The notes under the pieces: model-generated | What the model saw: only the letters and a program-made list of their open reading frames with translations | Told to the model about the DNA's origin: nothing | The model's database searches: none | DNA from: a bacterium | GTDB taxonomy: Bacteria; Desulfobacterota; JAPLJL01 | Assembly: GCA_028713675.1 (NCBI GenBank) | Contig: JAQTNV010000024.1 | Span: 1 to 50,142 of the forward strand | Reading direction: 5' to 3' | DNA length: 50,142 bases | Shown here: one piece after another, positions 31,928 to 41,341 of the stretch | Layout of the letters: the number at the start of each line of letters is the position of its first letter | Position numbering within the stretch: position 1 is the stretch's first letter | Made by a program: the position numbers and the translations under genes

Positions 31928-33043
31928 ATGAAAAAGCATCCCAAAAAGGACCTGCTCGCCCGCGAGATCGATAAAAGCATGGATAAGAACTGCGCCGAGC
32001 TGGACCGGAAGCTCGATCACCAATTCCAGAACCTGAATCAAAAAATCTCCCAGGCAATCAGGCAGGCGGGAAAAACCCGGAGCAGCCAGGGCGGAAACGA
32101 GGACCGGGTCGCCCGGATCATTACCCAGTTGGACCAGTCTTTAAAGCACTTGGAGGAACTTGACGCCCGGGTCAAGGGAGCGGAGAAAAATAACGAAAAA
32201 GAACCCGGCGCCCTCTCCCTCGTCCGGAAATACCGCCAGGGAAATCCGGTCCGGGATTACATCCGGAAAATCAGGATGGCCGGGACCTCTGAGGAAGTTG
32301 ATGATTTCGGTTACGACCCGGTCTTCTGGGACATGGTGGAACCGGTTTTTGAATTCTTATACAAGAAATACTGGCGGATCACCACCATCGGGATCGAAAA
32401 CATCCCTTACTCGGGGCCGGCCCTTCTGGTATCCAACCACTCGGGAATGCTCCCCTACGACGGGGGCATGATCTCCTTCGCCGTCCTCAAGGAACACCCG
32501 GCCAACCGGAAGGCGCGTTTTCTGGCCGAGGATTTCGTCAGCCGCATGCCGATGGTGGCCCCTTTCATCGCCAAATGGGGAATGCCCCGGGCCTGCCCGG
32601 AAAACGCCGAGCGGCTTCTCCGCCAGGGCGAGCTGGTCGGGGTTTTCCCGGAAGGTTTGAAGGGAATCGGGAAGGAATTCCGATACCGCTACCGGGTCCA
32701 GCGATTCGGGCGGGGCGGGACAATCCGGCTCCTGGTGCGGACCAAGTCCCCCGCCATCCCGGTGGCGGTGGTGGGCGCCGAGGAGATCCATCCCATCATC
32801 GCCCGGGCTGATTTTATTTCCCGTTTTACCGGGATCCCGATCACCCCGATCCCGGCTTCCCTCATTCCCCTTCCCACCAAGTGGACCATCCGGTTCGGTG
32901 AGCCGATTCACTATGATCAATACACGGAAAAGGACCTGGAGGACGAGATCCTGGTCAACCAGCTCAACGAGGAGCTCCGGGCCAAGGTCCAAAGCATGAT
33001 CCTCGAAGGTCTGAAAAAACGCCGATCCATCTTCTTCGGTTGA
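31928..33043 (+). CDS. PlsC-type glycerophospholipid acyltransferase with N-terminal coiled coil
   Basis: This 371-aa lysophospholipid acyltransferase-like protein probably acylates a glycerolipid at the inner membrane face. The N-terminal ~90 residues are charged and heptad-like (KSMDKNCAELDRKLDHQF, LDQSLKHLEELDARVKGAE), predicting a coiled coil. The catalytic domain (about 140-355) has the NHSGMLPYDGG block, where His and Asp are in the His-x6-Asp spacing of the NHSG-type branch, then FVSRMPMVAPFIAKWGM and VGVFPEGLKGIGK (the FPEG block). IRFGEPIHYDQY near the C-terminus fits PlsC relatives. It closes the plus-strand run with the hydrolase and two SDRs, which supports a lipid-related context. 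Confidence 0.9.
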   Translation: MKKHPKKDLLAREIDKSMDKNCAELDRKLDHQFQNLNQKISQAIRQAGKTRSSQGGNEDRVARIITQLDQSLKHLEELDARVKGAEKNNEKEPGALSLVRKYRQGNPVRDYIRKIRMAGTSEEVDDFGYDPVFWDMVEPVFEFLYKKYWRITTIGIENIPYSGPALLVSNHSGMLPYDGGMISFAVLKEHPANRKARFLAEDFVSRMPMVAPFIAKWGMPRACPENAERLLRQGELVGVFPEGLKGIGKEFRYRYRVQRFGRGGTIRLLVRTKSPAIPVAVVGAEEIHPIIARADFISRFTGIPITPIPASLIPLPTKWTIRFGEPIHYDQYTEKDLEDEILVNQLNEELRAKVQSMILEGLKKRRSIFFG

Positions 33044-33065
33044 TCCGGGAATCGGTTTCCTGATC
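33042..33065. terminator. Hairpin between convergent acyltransferase and helicase genes
   Basis: GATC-CGGGAA and TTTCC-TGATC form an imperfect nine-pair stem around TCGG, spanning both stop codons. Without a T-tract this is only a possible bidirectional terminator. Confidence 0.35.
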
Positions 33066-34997
33066 TCAGGGCTGGACGATAACCTCGACGAACTCCCTGG
33101 GAATATCGGCCAGGAACCGGGAAGGACGGCTGAAGGAAGGAACCCCGAAAAATCTCCGCTCCCGGGCCTGGAAAAGAAACAATCTATCCTTGGCCCGGGT
33201 CATCCCCACGTAAAAGAGGCGGCGTTCCTCTTCCAATTCCTCCTCATCGTGACTCGAGTGCAGGTGGGGAAGCAGATTATCCTCCAACCCCGCGATGATC
33301 ACCACCGGGAACTCCAGTCCCTTGGCGTTGTGCAGGGTCAGAAGCTTAACCGTGCGCGAGGTTCCTTCCAGCTCGTCGATGTCGCTCACCAGGGCCGCCT
33401 GATCCAGGTATTCCATGATCCCGCCCTCGCCCCGCTCCCAGAAATCCCGGGCGGCGTTGATCAACTCCCCCAGGTTTTCCAGGCGGGCCCGGGCTTCTTC
33501 GGTCCGTTCGTTCTCCAGGGCCCCAAGATATCCGCTTTCCTTGAGGATCCGGTGCAGGGCTTCGGGAAACGGCTCCGAAACGGAATAGGTATGGAATTTG
33601 TTCAGGATCTGGAAAAACACGTCCAGCTTCCGCTCCGCCGCGGGGGAAAAGAGCTTTTCCTCCCGGCCGGCCCGCAGCGCGGTGGCGAAGCTTAAGCCCC
33701 GTTCCGAGCCGATTTCCTCGACTTTTCCGATCACTGATTTACCGATTCCCCGGGCCGGGACATTGATGATCCGGCGCAGCGAGAGCGAATCCTCCGGGTT
33801 GAGCGAGGCCCGCAGATAAGCGATCGCGTCCTTGATCTCCTTGCGTTCGTAGAAGCGCAAACCGCCCACCAGCTGATAGGCGATGCGGCGGCGGGAAAGC
33901 TCGTCCTCGATCAGGCGGGACTGGGCGTTGGTCCGGTAAAAAACGGCGATGTCGCCGGCGGTGAAGCTGTCCTTGCTTAAAAGATTTTCGACCAGGCCCG
34001 CCACTGCGGACGCCTCGTAACGTTCATTGCGGGAGGAAATCGAAAATATCGGGTGGCCCTCCGGCCGCGCGGTCCAGAGCTTCTTGCCCTTGCGCAGGCG
34101 GTTCTTCGCGATCAGGGCGGAAGCGGCGCCGATGATCCGCTTGGTCGAACGGTAATTCTGTTCCAGGCGGATGACCCGGGCCTGGGGAAAATCCCGTTCG
34201 AAATCCAGGATATTGCGGAGGTCGGCGCCCCGCCATCCATAAATGGACTGGTCCTCGTCTCCCACCACGCAGAGGTTCTGGTGGGAACGGCATAAAAGCC
34301 TGAGAAAATCATACTGAACCCGGTTGGTATCCTGGTATTCATCCACCAGGACATGCCGGAACTGGCTCTGATAGCGGGTCAGGACATCGGGACATTTCCG
34401 GAAAAGCTCCACCGTCATGATCAGGAGGTCGCCGAAATCCAGGCCCTTCGCTTCCCGAAGCAGTTCCTGGTAGTGGCCGTAGATTTTCCCGAAAGTGGTC
34501 GAGGCCGAAAACTCCGGATCGATGAACTCCTCCGGCCCCTTGCCGTCTCCTTTCGCCCGGTCGATCCGGTACTCGATCTGCTTGGGCGGATAAGCTTCCT
34601 CGTTCAGATTGAAATCGGCGATCGCCTTGCGGATGAGCCCGAGGGAATCTTTCTCGTCCAGGATGATGAAATCCCGGGGCAGGCCGAGGTTCTGCCCCTC
34701 CCTCCGGAGAATCCGCAGGCAGGTGGAATGAAAAGTCGAAATCCAGAAACCGTTCAAAGGAACGGAGAGCAGGCGCTCCACCCGCTCCCGCATCTCTCCC
34801 GCCGCCTTGTTGGTGAAGGTCACCGCCAGGACCTGCTCGGGCGCCATTCCCCGGTTCATAAGATGGGCGATCCGATGGGTCAGCACCCTGGTCTTGCCGG
34901 AACCGGCCCCGGCCAGGATCAGGAGCGGGCCTTCGGTATGCATCACCGCCTCGAGCTGGGGCGGATTCAGATTCTTAAGAAAATCTTCGGAAGTCAT
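33066..34997 (-). CDS. UvrD/PcrA-type superfamily 1A DNA helicase, shortened C-terminus
   Basis: This 3'-5' SF1A DNA helicase for repair or replication restart has 643 aa. All core motifs are present: Q-motif NPPQLEAV, motif I LAGAGSGKTRV, Ia TFTNKAAGEM, II LVDEYQDTN, III VVGDEDQSIYGWRGA, IV LEQNYRST, V LTLHNAKGLEFP and VI RLFYVGMTRAKDRL. The protein ends soon after motif VI (FLADIPREFVEV). It therefore lacks the roughly 70-100 residue C-terminal region that in PcrA/UvrD binds RNA polymerase. It is a complete helicase core rather than a truncated pseudogene. UvrD, PcrA or Rep cannot be separated by sight. Confidence 0.93.
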   Translation of the reverse strand: MTSEDFLKNLNPPQLEAVMHTEGPLLILAGAGSGKTRVLTHRIAHLMNRGMAPEQVLAVTFTNKAAGEMRERVERLLSVPLNGFWISTFHSTCLRILRREGQNLGLPRDFIILDEKDSLGLIRKAIADFNLNEEAYPPKQIEYRIDRAKGDGKGPEEFIDPEFSASTTFGKIYGHYQELLREAKGLDFGDLLIMTVELFRKCPDVLTRYQSQFRHVLVDEYQDTNRVQYDFLRLLCRSHQNLCVVGDEDQSIYGWRGADLRNILDFERDFPQARVIRLEQNYRSTKRIIGAASALIAKNRLRKGKKLWTARPEGHPIFSISSRNERYEASAVAGLVENLLSKDSFTAGDIAVFYRTNAQSRLIEDELSRRRIAYQLVGGLRFYERKEIKDAIAYLRASLNPEDSLSLRRIINVPARGIGKSVIGKVEEIGSERGLSFATALRAGREEKLFSPAAERKLDVFFQILNKFHTYSVSEPFPEALHRILKESGYLGALENERTEEARARLENLGELINAARDFWERGEGGIMEYLDQAALVSDIDELEGTSRTVKLLTLHNAKGLEFPVVIIAGLEDNLLPHLHSSHDEEELEEERRLFYVGMTRAKDRLFLFQARERRFFGVPSFSRPSRFLADIPREFVEVIVQP

Positions 34998-35114
34998 CGA
35001 CTAACAATAGATAAGCGAGAGATGCAGGACAAGTCCGAAGGCGAGAAATATTTCTCTTGATTTCCCTGGCCCGCTTTTTCCGCATTTATGCGCAGAAGCG
35101 CCAAATCCCCGGCT

Positions 35115-36194
35115 TTAACCCAGCTGTTTTAAAAACTCCGATATTCCGTAGCATTCATGATCCTTCCACCGGTAACGGGTCAACGCCTCCACTACCAGGG
35201 TCCGATGGCCTTCCTCTTCCAGCACCAGCGGGACGGGGTTGATCACCTCCCCCTCGATCATTACCGTCATCCCGCTTGCGTCCTCGGCCCGGATCCGCAG
35301 GTTTTTCTGGATCTGGTCGCCGGGCTCGAAATCGTTGGTGAGCTCGAACCGGCGGATGGAATGGTTCTGCCCGGAGTGATACATAAACCCCGCGAAGGCT
35401 TCCATCCGGCCGATCACCGCCCGGGATAGATTCAGGCTGAGCTCCGTCCCGAACTGGGCGGTCAGCCAGCGCCAGGAACTGGCGGCTTTCCAGTCCCGCA
35501 CCCCCCAGCTGTGGTCCCGATGCCCGCTGCCCTGGAAATTGTAATCCCGGGAACCGATCCGGATTTTTCCCCGGATGTTTCCCGTCTGTTCGTAGTGAAA
35601 GGAAGCCACCTTGGACGCGTTGCGAAGCGCCAGCAGGGGGATCTTCCTTTCCACCAGGAACTCCGAGAATCCCCGGGGATCGAGGTGGTGATAATTGAAT
35701 ATCGGTGAGACGCCCAGGAATTCAAGATCAAGTTTTACCTCCGGCATTTCGACCGATTCGGGGGCGATTGTCTCGCGTTTTAACAGCCGGCGCGGTTCCG
35801 CGATCCTGACCATTCCCCCTTGGAAGCTGATCTTCCAGTCCTTCCCCGGAACCACTCTTTGGTAAACCAGCGGGCCGGTTTCCAGGTTGTCGGGGTTCTC
35901 CGGGATCGGGGGATCATTCTTGAAAAGCAGGGCCGCTCCGTCGGGGGAATAAAGGACCAGGTTGCCCACCAGGACCTTCTGGTTGGGAAGAATCCCGATC
36001 CGGGTGAACCCGCCCAGGCCGGTCCGCTGTTCGAAGAAGTTGAAGTAGTAACTCTCGTTCCAGAGCCGGTCCGAACCGAAAGGATGGTTAAACTCATCCT
36101 TTTCGTCCAGGACCCGGCCCCGGACCGCGCGCTCGAGTTTCATCAGGCCCATCAGGGCATTCACTTTCAACCTGTCCATCATCCCCATCTCCAT
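35115..36194 (-). CDS. Conserved hypothetical protein with AttH/CrtC-like lipocalin features
   Basis: This 359-aa soluble protein has a beta-rich layout. The segment GSGHRDHSWGVRDW at about 220 is the most conserved-looking part and resembles the HxWG signature of AttH/CrtC-type lipocalin-fold proteins (hydroxyneurosporene synthase relatives). Earlier GGFTRIGILPNQ and HHLDPRGFSEF support the same two-barrel fold. No signal peptide is seen. Known relatives hydrate carotenoids or act on lipid-like molecules, but this branch is not characterised, so no reaction is claimed. AAAGGAGG six bases before ATG 36194 is a strong ribosome site. It lies 46 bp after the M48 protease on the same strand. Confidence 0.72.
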   Translation of the reverse strand: MEMGMMDRLKVNALMGLMKLERAVRGRVLDEKDEFNHPFGSDRLWNESYYFNFFEQRTGLGGFTRIGILPNQKVLVGNLVLYSPDGAALLFKNDPPIPENPDNLETGPLVYQRVVPGKDWKISFQGGMVRIAEPRRLLKRETIAPESVEMPEVKLDLEFLGVSPIFNYHHLDPRGFSEFLVERKIPLLALRNASKVASFHYEQTGNIRGKIRIGSRDYNFQGSGHRDHSWGVRDWKAASSWRWLTAQFGTELSLNLSRAVIGRMEAFAGFMYHSGQNHSIRRFELTNDFEPGDQIQKNLRIRAEDASGMTVMIEGEVINPVPLVLEEEGHRTLVVEALTRYRWKDHECYGISEFLKQLG

Positions 36195-36240
36195 ATATTC
36201 CTCCTTTACCGGTCACCGGGTACCTGCTGCCGGCTACCGG

Positions 36241-37674
36241 TTATCTCTTCATTTTCTCCATCTCTTCCTTGATCTTTTTAGCGTCGGGCGATTCCGGATC
36301 GTAAAACTCCAGGGCCTTATGAAAATGAAACCTGGCGTTCTCCATGTCCCCGATCATGAAATAACTCCGGCCCAGGTAATAATGAGCCGGCCCGTATTTT
36401 TCCATCTCGCCGTAAACAATGCCCAGCTCATAGCAGGCATCCACCAGGTCGGCATCCAGGGCGATCGCGCTTTCCAAAGATTTGACCGCCGCCTCATTTT
36501 TCTTGGCTGAATGGTAAGCCTGCCCCAGGGCTAAAAATAAATTTTTATTTTTGGAATCCAGCGCGGCGGCCTGGCTGAAGCTGACCGCGGCGCTATCGAA
36601 ATCGCCCTTTTGGAGATAGATGTTTCCCTGCTCCCAGAGAATCTGCGCGTTCGGTCCGTACAGATCCAGGGCTTTATTGATTTCAGCCAGCGCCTCGCCC
36701 CACGCCTTCTGCCGCTTGTAAAGCAAACCCAATCCGAAATGAAGATTCGGATTTTTAGGATCATCTTTCAACTTTGCCTCAAAGTACCCGCGGGCCACCT
36801 CAATCCCCTTATATTCCGCGATCAATTTGGCCTGAATCAGTTTCAGCCGGTCGGAACCAACCGGATTTGAGGCCGCCCGGGAAACGGGCGGGGCCAGGCT
36901 TTCCAGGTAACTGATCCTCTGGATCAGGGGAGGATGGGTCTCGAGATAGGGGGCCAGGGTCCCGCTTTCGATTCCTTCGTCTTTTACCAGCCGTCCCAGA
37001 AAACGGATGATCCCGTGGGGATCGTACCCGGCCCGCGGCAGATAACTGATCCCGTACTGATCGGCCTCTTCCTCGTCCACGCGGGTATACCCGAGGGCCA
37101 TGCTTTGCACGCCGGCGATGGTCCCGGCAATAATGGCCTGGCCCGCCTGCGGGTTCGGGACCATCATCCCGGCCATGATCCCGGCGATGGTGGGCAGGGC
37201 CATCCCCTGCTGCTGCTGGATCATCCGGGCGATGTGGCGCCGGGCCACATGGGCGATTTCGTGGCTCAGAACCCCGGCGAGTTCGGATTCATCCTCGGCT
37301 TCGCCGGCCAGTCCGGCGGTGATAAAAATCTGCCCGCCCGGCCCGGCAAAAGCATTGATCCGGGGATCGGCCAGGATGTAAAAATGAAAAGGAAACGGCT
37401 GGTCCTGAGCCTGGGCGGCCAGCCGCTGGCCGACCGAATTCAGGTAGCTGGTGACAAAAGGATCATCAATAAATGGAAATGTCCGTCGGAGCTCATTCAG
37501 AAACATTTCCCCCAGTCGGCCTTCCTCGGCCGGGCTGGGAAGAAAAATCCGGTTGAAAACGCTGTCTTCCCGGATTCGCCAGAAGCATCCCTCCCCCAAA
37601 AATACAAAAGTGGATAGGAGAAAGGAGAGAAAAATCAGGGCAATATATTGGTTCCTAAACCTGTTCCTATTCAC
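36241..37674 (-). CDS. M48 zinc metalloprotease with TPR domain (BepA/YfgC-like)
   Basis: This periplasmic protease-chaperone has 477 aa. It resembles BepA, which degrades or assembles outer-membrane proteins such as LptD and BamA. The N-terminus is a signal sequence (IALIFLSFLLSTFVFLGEGC); a non-standard lipobox with Cys30 may allow lipidation. The catalytic site is HEIAHVARRH (His138, Glu139, His142) with third ligand Glu203 in EEEADQYG. Residues about 300-450 are TPR repeats (LHFGLGLLYKRQKAWGEALA, LFLALGQAYHSAKKNEAA and others). The start is GTG 37674. It is flanked by same-strand genes and may be in one transcript with the AttH-like gene 46 bp downstream. Confidence 0.92.
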   Translation of the reverse strand: MNRNRFRNQYIALIFLSFLLSTFVFLGEGCFWRIREDSVFNRIFLPSPAEEGRLGEMFLNELRRTFPFIDDPFVTSYLNSVGQRLAAQAQDQPFPFHFYILADPRINAFAGPGGQIFITAGLAGEAEDESELAGVLSHEIAHVARRHIARMIQQQQGMALPTIAGIMAGMMVPNPQAGQAIIAGTIAGVQSMALGYTRVDEEEADQYGISYLPRAGYDPHGIIRFLGRLVKDEGIESGTLAPYLETHPPLIQRISYLESLAPPVSRAASNPVGSDRLKLIQAKLIAEYKGIEVARGYFEAKLKDDPKNPNLHFGLGLLYKRQKAWGEALAEINKALDLYGPNAQILWEQGNIYLQKGDFDSAAVSFSQAAALDSKNKNLFLALGQAYHSAKKNEAAVKSLESAIALDADLVDACYELGIVYGEMEKYGPAHYYLGRSYFMIGDMENARFHFHKALEFYDPESPDAKKIKEEMEKMKR

Positions 37675-37705
37675 TGAACAGCCTTTTGATAATTGTTTTC
37701 GGTTT

Positions 37706-37748
37706 CCGGTTACTTGCTGCCGGCTACTGGCTACCTGCTACTGGTTTC
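37706..37748. repeat. CTACTGGCTACCTG-type microrepeat
   Basis: Units such as GTTACTTGCTGCCGGCTACTGGCTACC fill the spacer. Related runs lie at 22971-22996, 36208-36243 and 49525-49545. Confidence 0.75.
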
Positions 37749-37751
37749 TGA

Positions 37752-40469
37752 TCAATCGCTCAGGATCACTTCCCCCCGGTCTCCATCGACGGTAATCATC
37801 TCCCCGTCCCGGATGATCCGGGTGGCATCCTTCACGTTGATCACTCCGGGAATCCCGTATTCCCTGGCGACGATCGAACCGTGCGATAACAGGCCCCCGA
37901 CATCCACCACCAATCCCCGGGCCACCAGGAAGAGCGGCGTCCAAGCCGCGTCGGTTACGGGGGCAACCAGGATCTCCCCCGGCTTGATCCGGGCCTCCGC
38001 CCGGGGCGTGAGAATCACCCGGGCCTTCCCGGTCACCTTCCCCGGGCTGACCGGGATCCCCGTCAAGACCCGGCCGGTCCGTTGAACCGAATGCGTGCTT
38101 TTTAGCCGGGGCACGGGCCGCCCGCGGAAAGATTCCGGGAGTTCGACTTCCTGGTTCATCCGGTATTCCTCCCGGCGGCGCCGGATCCTTTCCGCCAGAT
38201 CCGGAGGAGGAGTTTCCCCCCGGATGAGCGGCAGGATCTCATCCATCTTCAGGAAATAAATATCTTCCTCATTCCCGATAATTCCCTTTTCCCGGAGGTG
38301 GCGGGAGAAAATCCGGCAGACCTTCTTGACCGTGTTGGCCCCCATCATCGCCGCCCCCTTCATTTCCTCCCGGAGCGGGATGAAGGTGTGGCAACCTTTT
38401 AATATTTTGTGGAATATCGGTTTCTGCCAGACGTGGAGACGGGACTCAACCTCCCGGACCGCCTTCTCGCGGTCAAGCCTCTGCCTTTCCTCGATCCCGG
38501 AGGGATCCTGACCCGGCTCGATCCCCAGGTAATTCTGGATCATCTCGAAAACGTAGCTCGGGTCCTCATCCCAGGACGGGTATATCACCTCGGCCTCGGA
38601 AACGCTCCGGAAGCCATACCGGTCCAGAAATTGTTTGAGCTTCTCCCGGAATCTGGAGGCCGATTCGCTGCTTTCGCCCTGAAGTTTTTCCCCGATCTCC
38701 CTCGCGTGGGAAGAAGTAAACAATGTTTTCAGTTCGGAGGAATTCATCACCTCTCTGGAGAGTTTGTAGATTTCGAAGCTCGGGCGCGCGCTCTCGAGAT
38801 TGTTGAGGCCGGTCACCAGCCTCGCCGCCAGGGCGCCGTATTCATCCCCAAGCCAACGGGCGGTGAGTTTTCTCAAGGCCTCGAAGTAGGCAACGGCAAG
38901 CTGGCTGGCGGCGATATGCACGCCGAGGACCTGGGCCCCCTCATCCCGCGCCGCTTCCATGCGGCCGGCGATCTCGGCCAGGGGGATCTCGTGAATATTC
39001 TGCTTTTTTTCCTCCGCGATCCGGGCGAAGACCTCGTCGCGCCAGCGCCGGGCCCGTCCGGGCACCGCCCTTTCAAACCGGATTTCCCGATAGATGAAAC
39101 CCGGAAGCCGTAAGTATTTGCGCACTTCTTTCCACCACGGCTCCCGGGGCGCTTCCTTCCCTATTCCCGGAATGGGCCGATCAAACTCGGCCGCGGAGGC
39201 CCCCGGGATCTGAGCGGTCATCTTCCGAAAGGTCGTGATGTTCAAGTGCGCCCGCCCATAAAAGAAACCGATGAAAATATAGGTGGGCGGGTTGGGCGGA
39301 AGCTCAAAAAGCCCGAGTTCCAGGTTCGGCAAACGCCAGCCGGTCTCGAGGCCGATCATTCCGGAAAGCGTGAAAGGGGTAAGGACCCCCGGCACCACCT
39401 CGCTGATATTGGCCGAGGTGTATTCCGCGAAGCGGGGATCAATCGGGGTATCGAATTCCGAAACCCATTCGGCGGGGAGTTTTTCTTCCTCCGGCTTTTC
39501 CTTTTTCACCGCCGCGATCCGGCGGGATTGCAGGATGAATAATTCCTCCCCCACCCTGGCCCATTCAATATCCTGGGGCTGGCCATAATGCGATTCTATT
39601 TCCAGGCAGATCCCGGCCAGTTTCCGGATCTGGTCCCGGGACAGGCAGGGTTCGCGCCGGAGCTTTTCCTCCACCGGGATTTCCTTGCTGCCCCTGCCCT
39701 TTTCCAGGTCCAGAACGATCTTGATCGGTTTTTCCCCGATCTCCTCGGATTTAATCGCGAGGTCGCTTTTCTGAACCGCGATCTGGTCCGGCCGGACCTT
39801 CCCGGATACCACGGATTCACCCAGGCCGAAGCTGGCGTTGATCAGCATCTCTTCCGTCCGCCCGCTTAAAGGGTGCGCGGTGAAAACCACCCCGGCCGCA
39901 TCCGCCGGCACCATCATCTGGACCACCGGCGCGATAAAAACCGCGGAATGGTCCAGGGAAAGCTTGTGGCGGGCCAGGGTGGCGCGGGAGGTAAACAGGG
40001 AAGCCCAGCACTTCACCACCTGCTGAATGAGTTCATCTTCTCCCTTGACCCCGTAATAGGTGTCCATCTGACCGGGGAAAGAGCTGCGGGAAAGATCCTT
40101 GGTGCCGACCGAAGAGCGGACCGCGACCAGGGGAAGCTGATCGGCGCGGCCCAGGCTGCGGTAAGCCGACTGGATCTCATCCCGGATTTCCGGGGGGACC
40201 GGGGCCGCGGAGACCAGCTCCCGGATCGCCTGGGTTTTGACCTCCAGGTCGGAGAGATCGGTAAAATCAATGCGGCCGAGAATCCCGTTGATTTTCGCGG
40301 GGAGAAGGTTTTGATCGAGAAAATCCTCGAAGGCGATCATCCGGATGCAGAAACCGTCGGGGACGGGGAACCCGGCCCGGGCCAGCTCGCCCAGATTCCC
40401 CCCCTTCCCTCCCACGAGGGAGATATCCTTAACCGAGATCTGCGAGAGCGGAACGGTGTATTTATTCAT
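37752..40469 (-). CDS. PEP synthase/rifampicin-phosphotransferase-like dikinase
   Basis: This 905-aa protein has the domain order ATP-grasp, middle domain, swivelling phosphohistidine domain. The N-terminal ATP-grasp (about 15-320) shows VGGKGGNLGELARAGFPVPDGFCI, AVRSSVGTKDLSRSSFPGQ and INASFGLGESVVSGKVRPDQ. The C-terminal PEP-utilisers domain (about 800-900) carries His863 in LLSHGSIVAREYGIP, the phosphate-accepting residue. It lacks the PEP/pyruvate TIM barrel of true PEP synthase and instead has a long helical middle segment (about 330-790), as in rifampicin phosphotransferase-type enzymes. It may phosphorylate a small molecule or be a PEP-synthase relative with an unknown acceptor. Resistance cannot be inferred. 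Confidence 0.85.
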   Translation of the reverse strand: MNKYTVPLSQISVKDISLVGGKGGNLGELARAGFPVPDGFCIRMIAFEDFLDQNLLPAKINGILGRIDFTDLSDLEVKTQAIRELVSAAPVPPEIRDEIQSAYRSLGRADQLPLVAVRSSVGTKDLSRSSFPGQMDTYYGVKGEDELIQQVVKCWASLFTSRATLARHKLSLDHSAVFIAPVVQMMVPADAAGVVFTAHPLSGRTEEMLINASFGLGESVVSGKVRPDQIAVQKSDLAIKSEEIGEKPIKIVLDLEKGRGSKEIPVEEKLRREPCLSRDQIRKLAGICLEIESHYGQPQDIEWARVGEELFILQSRRIAAVKKEKPEEEKLPAEWVSEFDTPIDPRFAEYTSANISEVVPGVLTPFTLSGMIGLETGWRLPNLELGLFELPPNPPTYIFIGFFYGRAHLNITTFRKMTAQIPGASAAEFDRPIPGIGKEAPREPWWKEVRKYLRLPGFIYREIRFERAVPGRARRWRDEVFARIAEEKKQNIHEIPLAEIAGRMEAARDEGAQVLGVHIAASQLAVAYFEALRKLTARWLGDEYGALAARLVTGLNNLESARPSFEIYKLSREVMNSSELKTLFTSSHAREIGEKLQGESSESASRFREKLKQFLDRYGFRSVSEAEVIYPSWDEDPSYVFEMIQNYLGIEPGQDPSGIEERQRLDREKAVREVESRLHVWQKPIFHKILKGCHTFIPLREEMKGAAMMGANTVKKVCRIFSRHLREKGIIGNEEDIYFLKMDEILPLIRGETPPPDLAERIRRRREEYRMNQEVELPESFRGRPVPRLKSTHSVQRTGRVLTGIPVSPGKVTGKARVILTPRAEARIKPGEILVAPVTDAAWTPLFLVARGLVVDVGGLLSHGSIVAREYGIPGVINVKDATRIIRDGEMITVDGDRGEVILSD

Positions 40470-40610
40470 CGCTTTAAAGGGTCCAAGGGTTGGAGATAAT
40501 AAATGGAATCGATGAAATCAAATGATGATAATTAATCATTGTCCATTATTAACAAAGATTTCTTTGAAAATCTAAAGGTAGATTTAGGCCCGGACTGACG
40601 CAATCAATTG

Positions 40611-41096
40611 CTATTCCGGGCTGGGGCTTCCGGAATCCTGGGTTGCCTTCCGGGCTCGATCAATCATCGTGTCGTAACTGCCGTGGACGCTTCGATCGAC
40701 TTGATTAAGTATTTTCTTGGGGAAAGTAAGCTCGCGCTTGGTGTAATAGTTGAACATCCGGTCAAACTTGTAGGCCACCAGGTTTATCGGGATGGAATAA
40801 TCGATGGTGATTTCCAGGGATTCCCGGTTCGGTCCCCACGCGATTTTAATATTTTCATCGCTCAAGTTTATGCCGTTGGCCGTGGCCTGGGCCGTGATTT
40901 CCTTCTGCAGCTGCTCGTCGCTTTTATTCATGCCTTCGAGAGTGATTCCCTCCACCCCGGTCTCAAATATCCCGGCCTTAGTGGTGGGCCTGACCATCTG
41001 AATCACCACGAAAACAATTACGGCCGCCACCGCGATAAAGATTGCGATCCCGAGCAGGGCGGAGCCATTTTCCTTGCCGATTTTCATGTTTTGCAT
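40611..41096 (-). CDS. Small single-pass membrane protein (DUF4845-like)
   Basis: This 161-aa protein has a short basic N-terminus, one transmembrane helix (ALLGIAIFIAVAAVIVFVVIQMV, about residues 13-35) and a soluble, probably periplasmic tail. The tail (GIFETGVEGITLEG... SLEITIDYSIPINLVAYKFDRMF) matches the style of DUF4845-type proteins. These are uncharacterised; some lie near signal peptidase or rnc genes. No such neighbour is present here. The start is ATG 41096; a second ATG three codons in is equally possible and no ribosome site decides. It may lead the minus-strand series ending at uvrD-like, 141 bp ahead of the dikinase. Confidence 0.75.
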   Translation of the reverse strand: MQNMKIGKENGSALLGIAIFIAVAAVIVFVVIQMVRPTTKAGIFETGVEGITLEGMNKSDEQLQKEITAQATANGINLSDENIKIAWGPNRESLEITIDYSIPINLVAYKFDRMFNYYTKRELTFPKKILNQVDRSVHGSYDTMIDRARKATQDSGSPSPE

Positions 41097-41202
41097 GTTA
41101 ATAATTTAATCGAATTCCTTTATTTTGACAAATATTTTTCAATGGCAGACGGCATACGGTAGACGGTAGACCGGACAAACCTTTAAGTCATCTTCATATA
41201 AT

Positions 41203-41281
41203 GTAGGGGAGGGCTTTATGCCCTCCCTAATCGGGCGGGGACCCTTCGGCTCCGCTCAGGACAAGCAAGCCCCGCCCCTAC
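41203..41281. repeat. GTAGGGG...CCCCTAC two-arm element (79 bp)
   Basis: The left arm GTAGGGGAGGGC-TTTAT-GCCCTCCC forms a hairpin. The right arm GGGCGGGG...CCCCGCCC pairs around a copy of the CCTTCGGCT word (41242-41265). The outer ends are inverted. Related copies are at 47522, 47474 and 47600. Confidence 0.85.
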
Positions 41282-41341
41282 TTTTTTAGCTCGAAACTGT
41301 TATTACCCCTCGACCCCTAGGACCCTCGGCCCCTTGAACCC

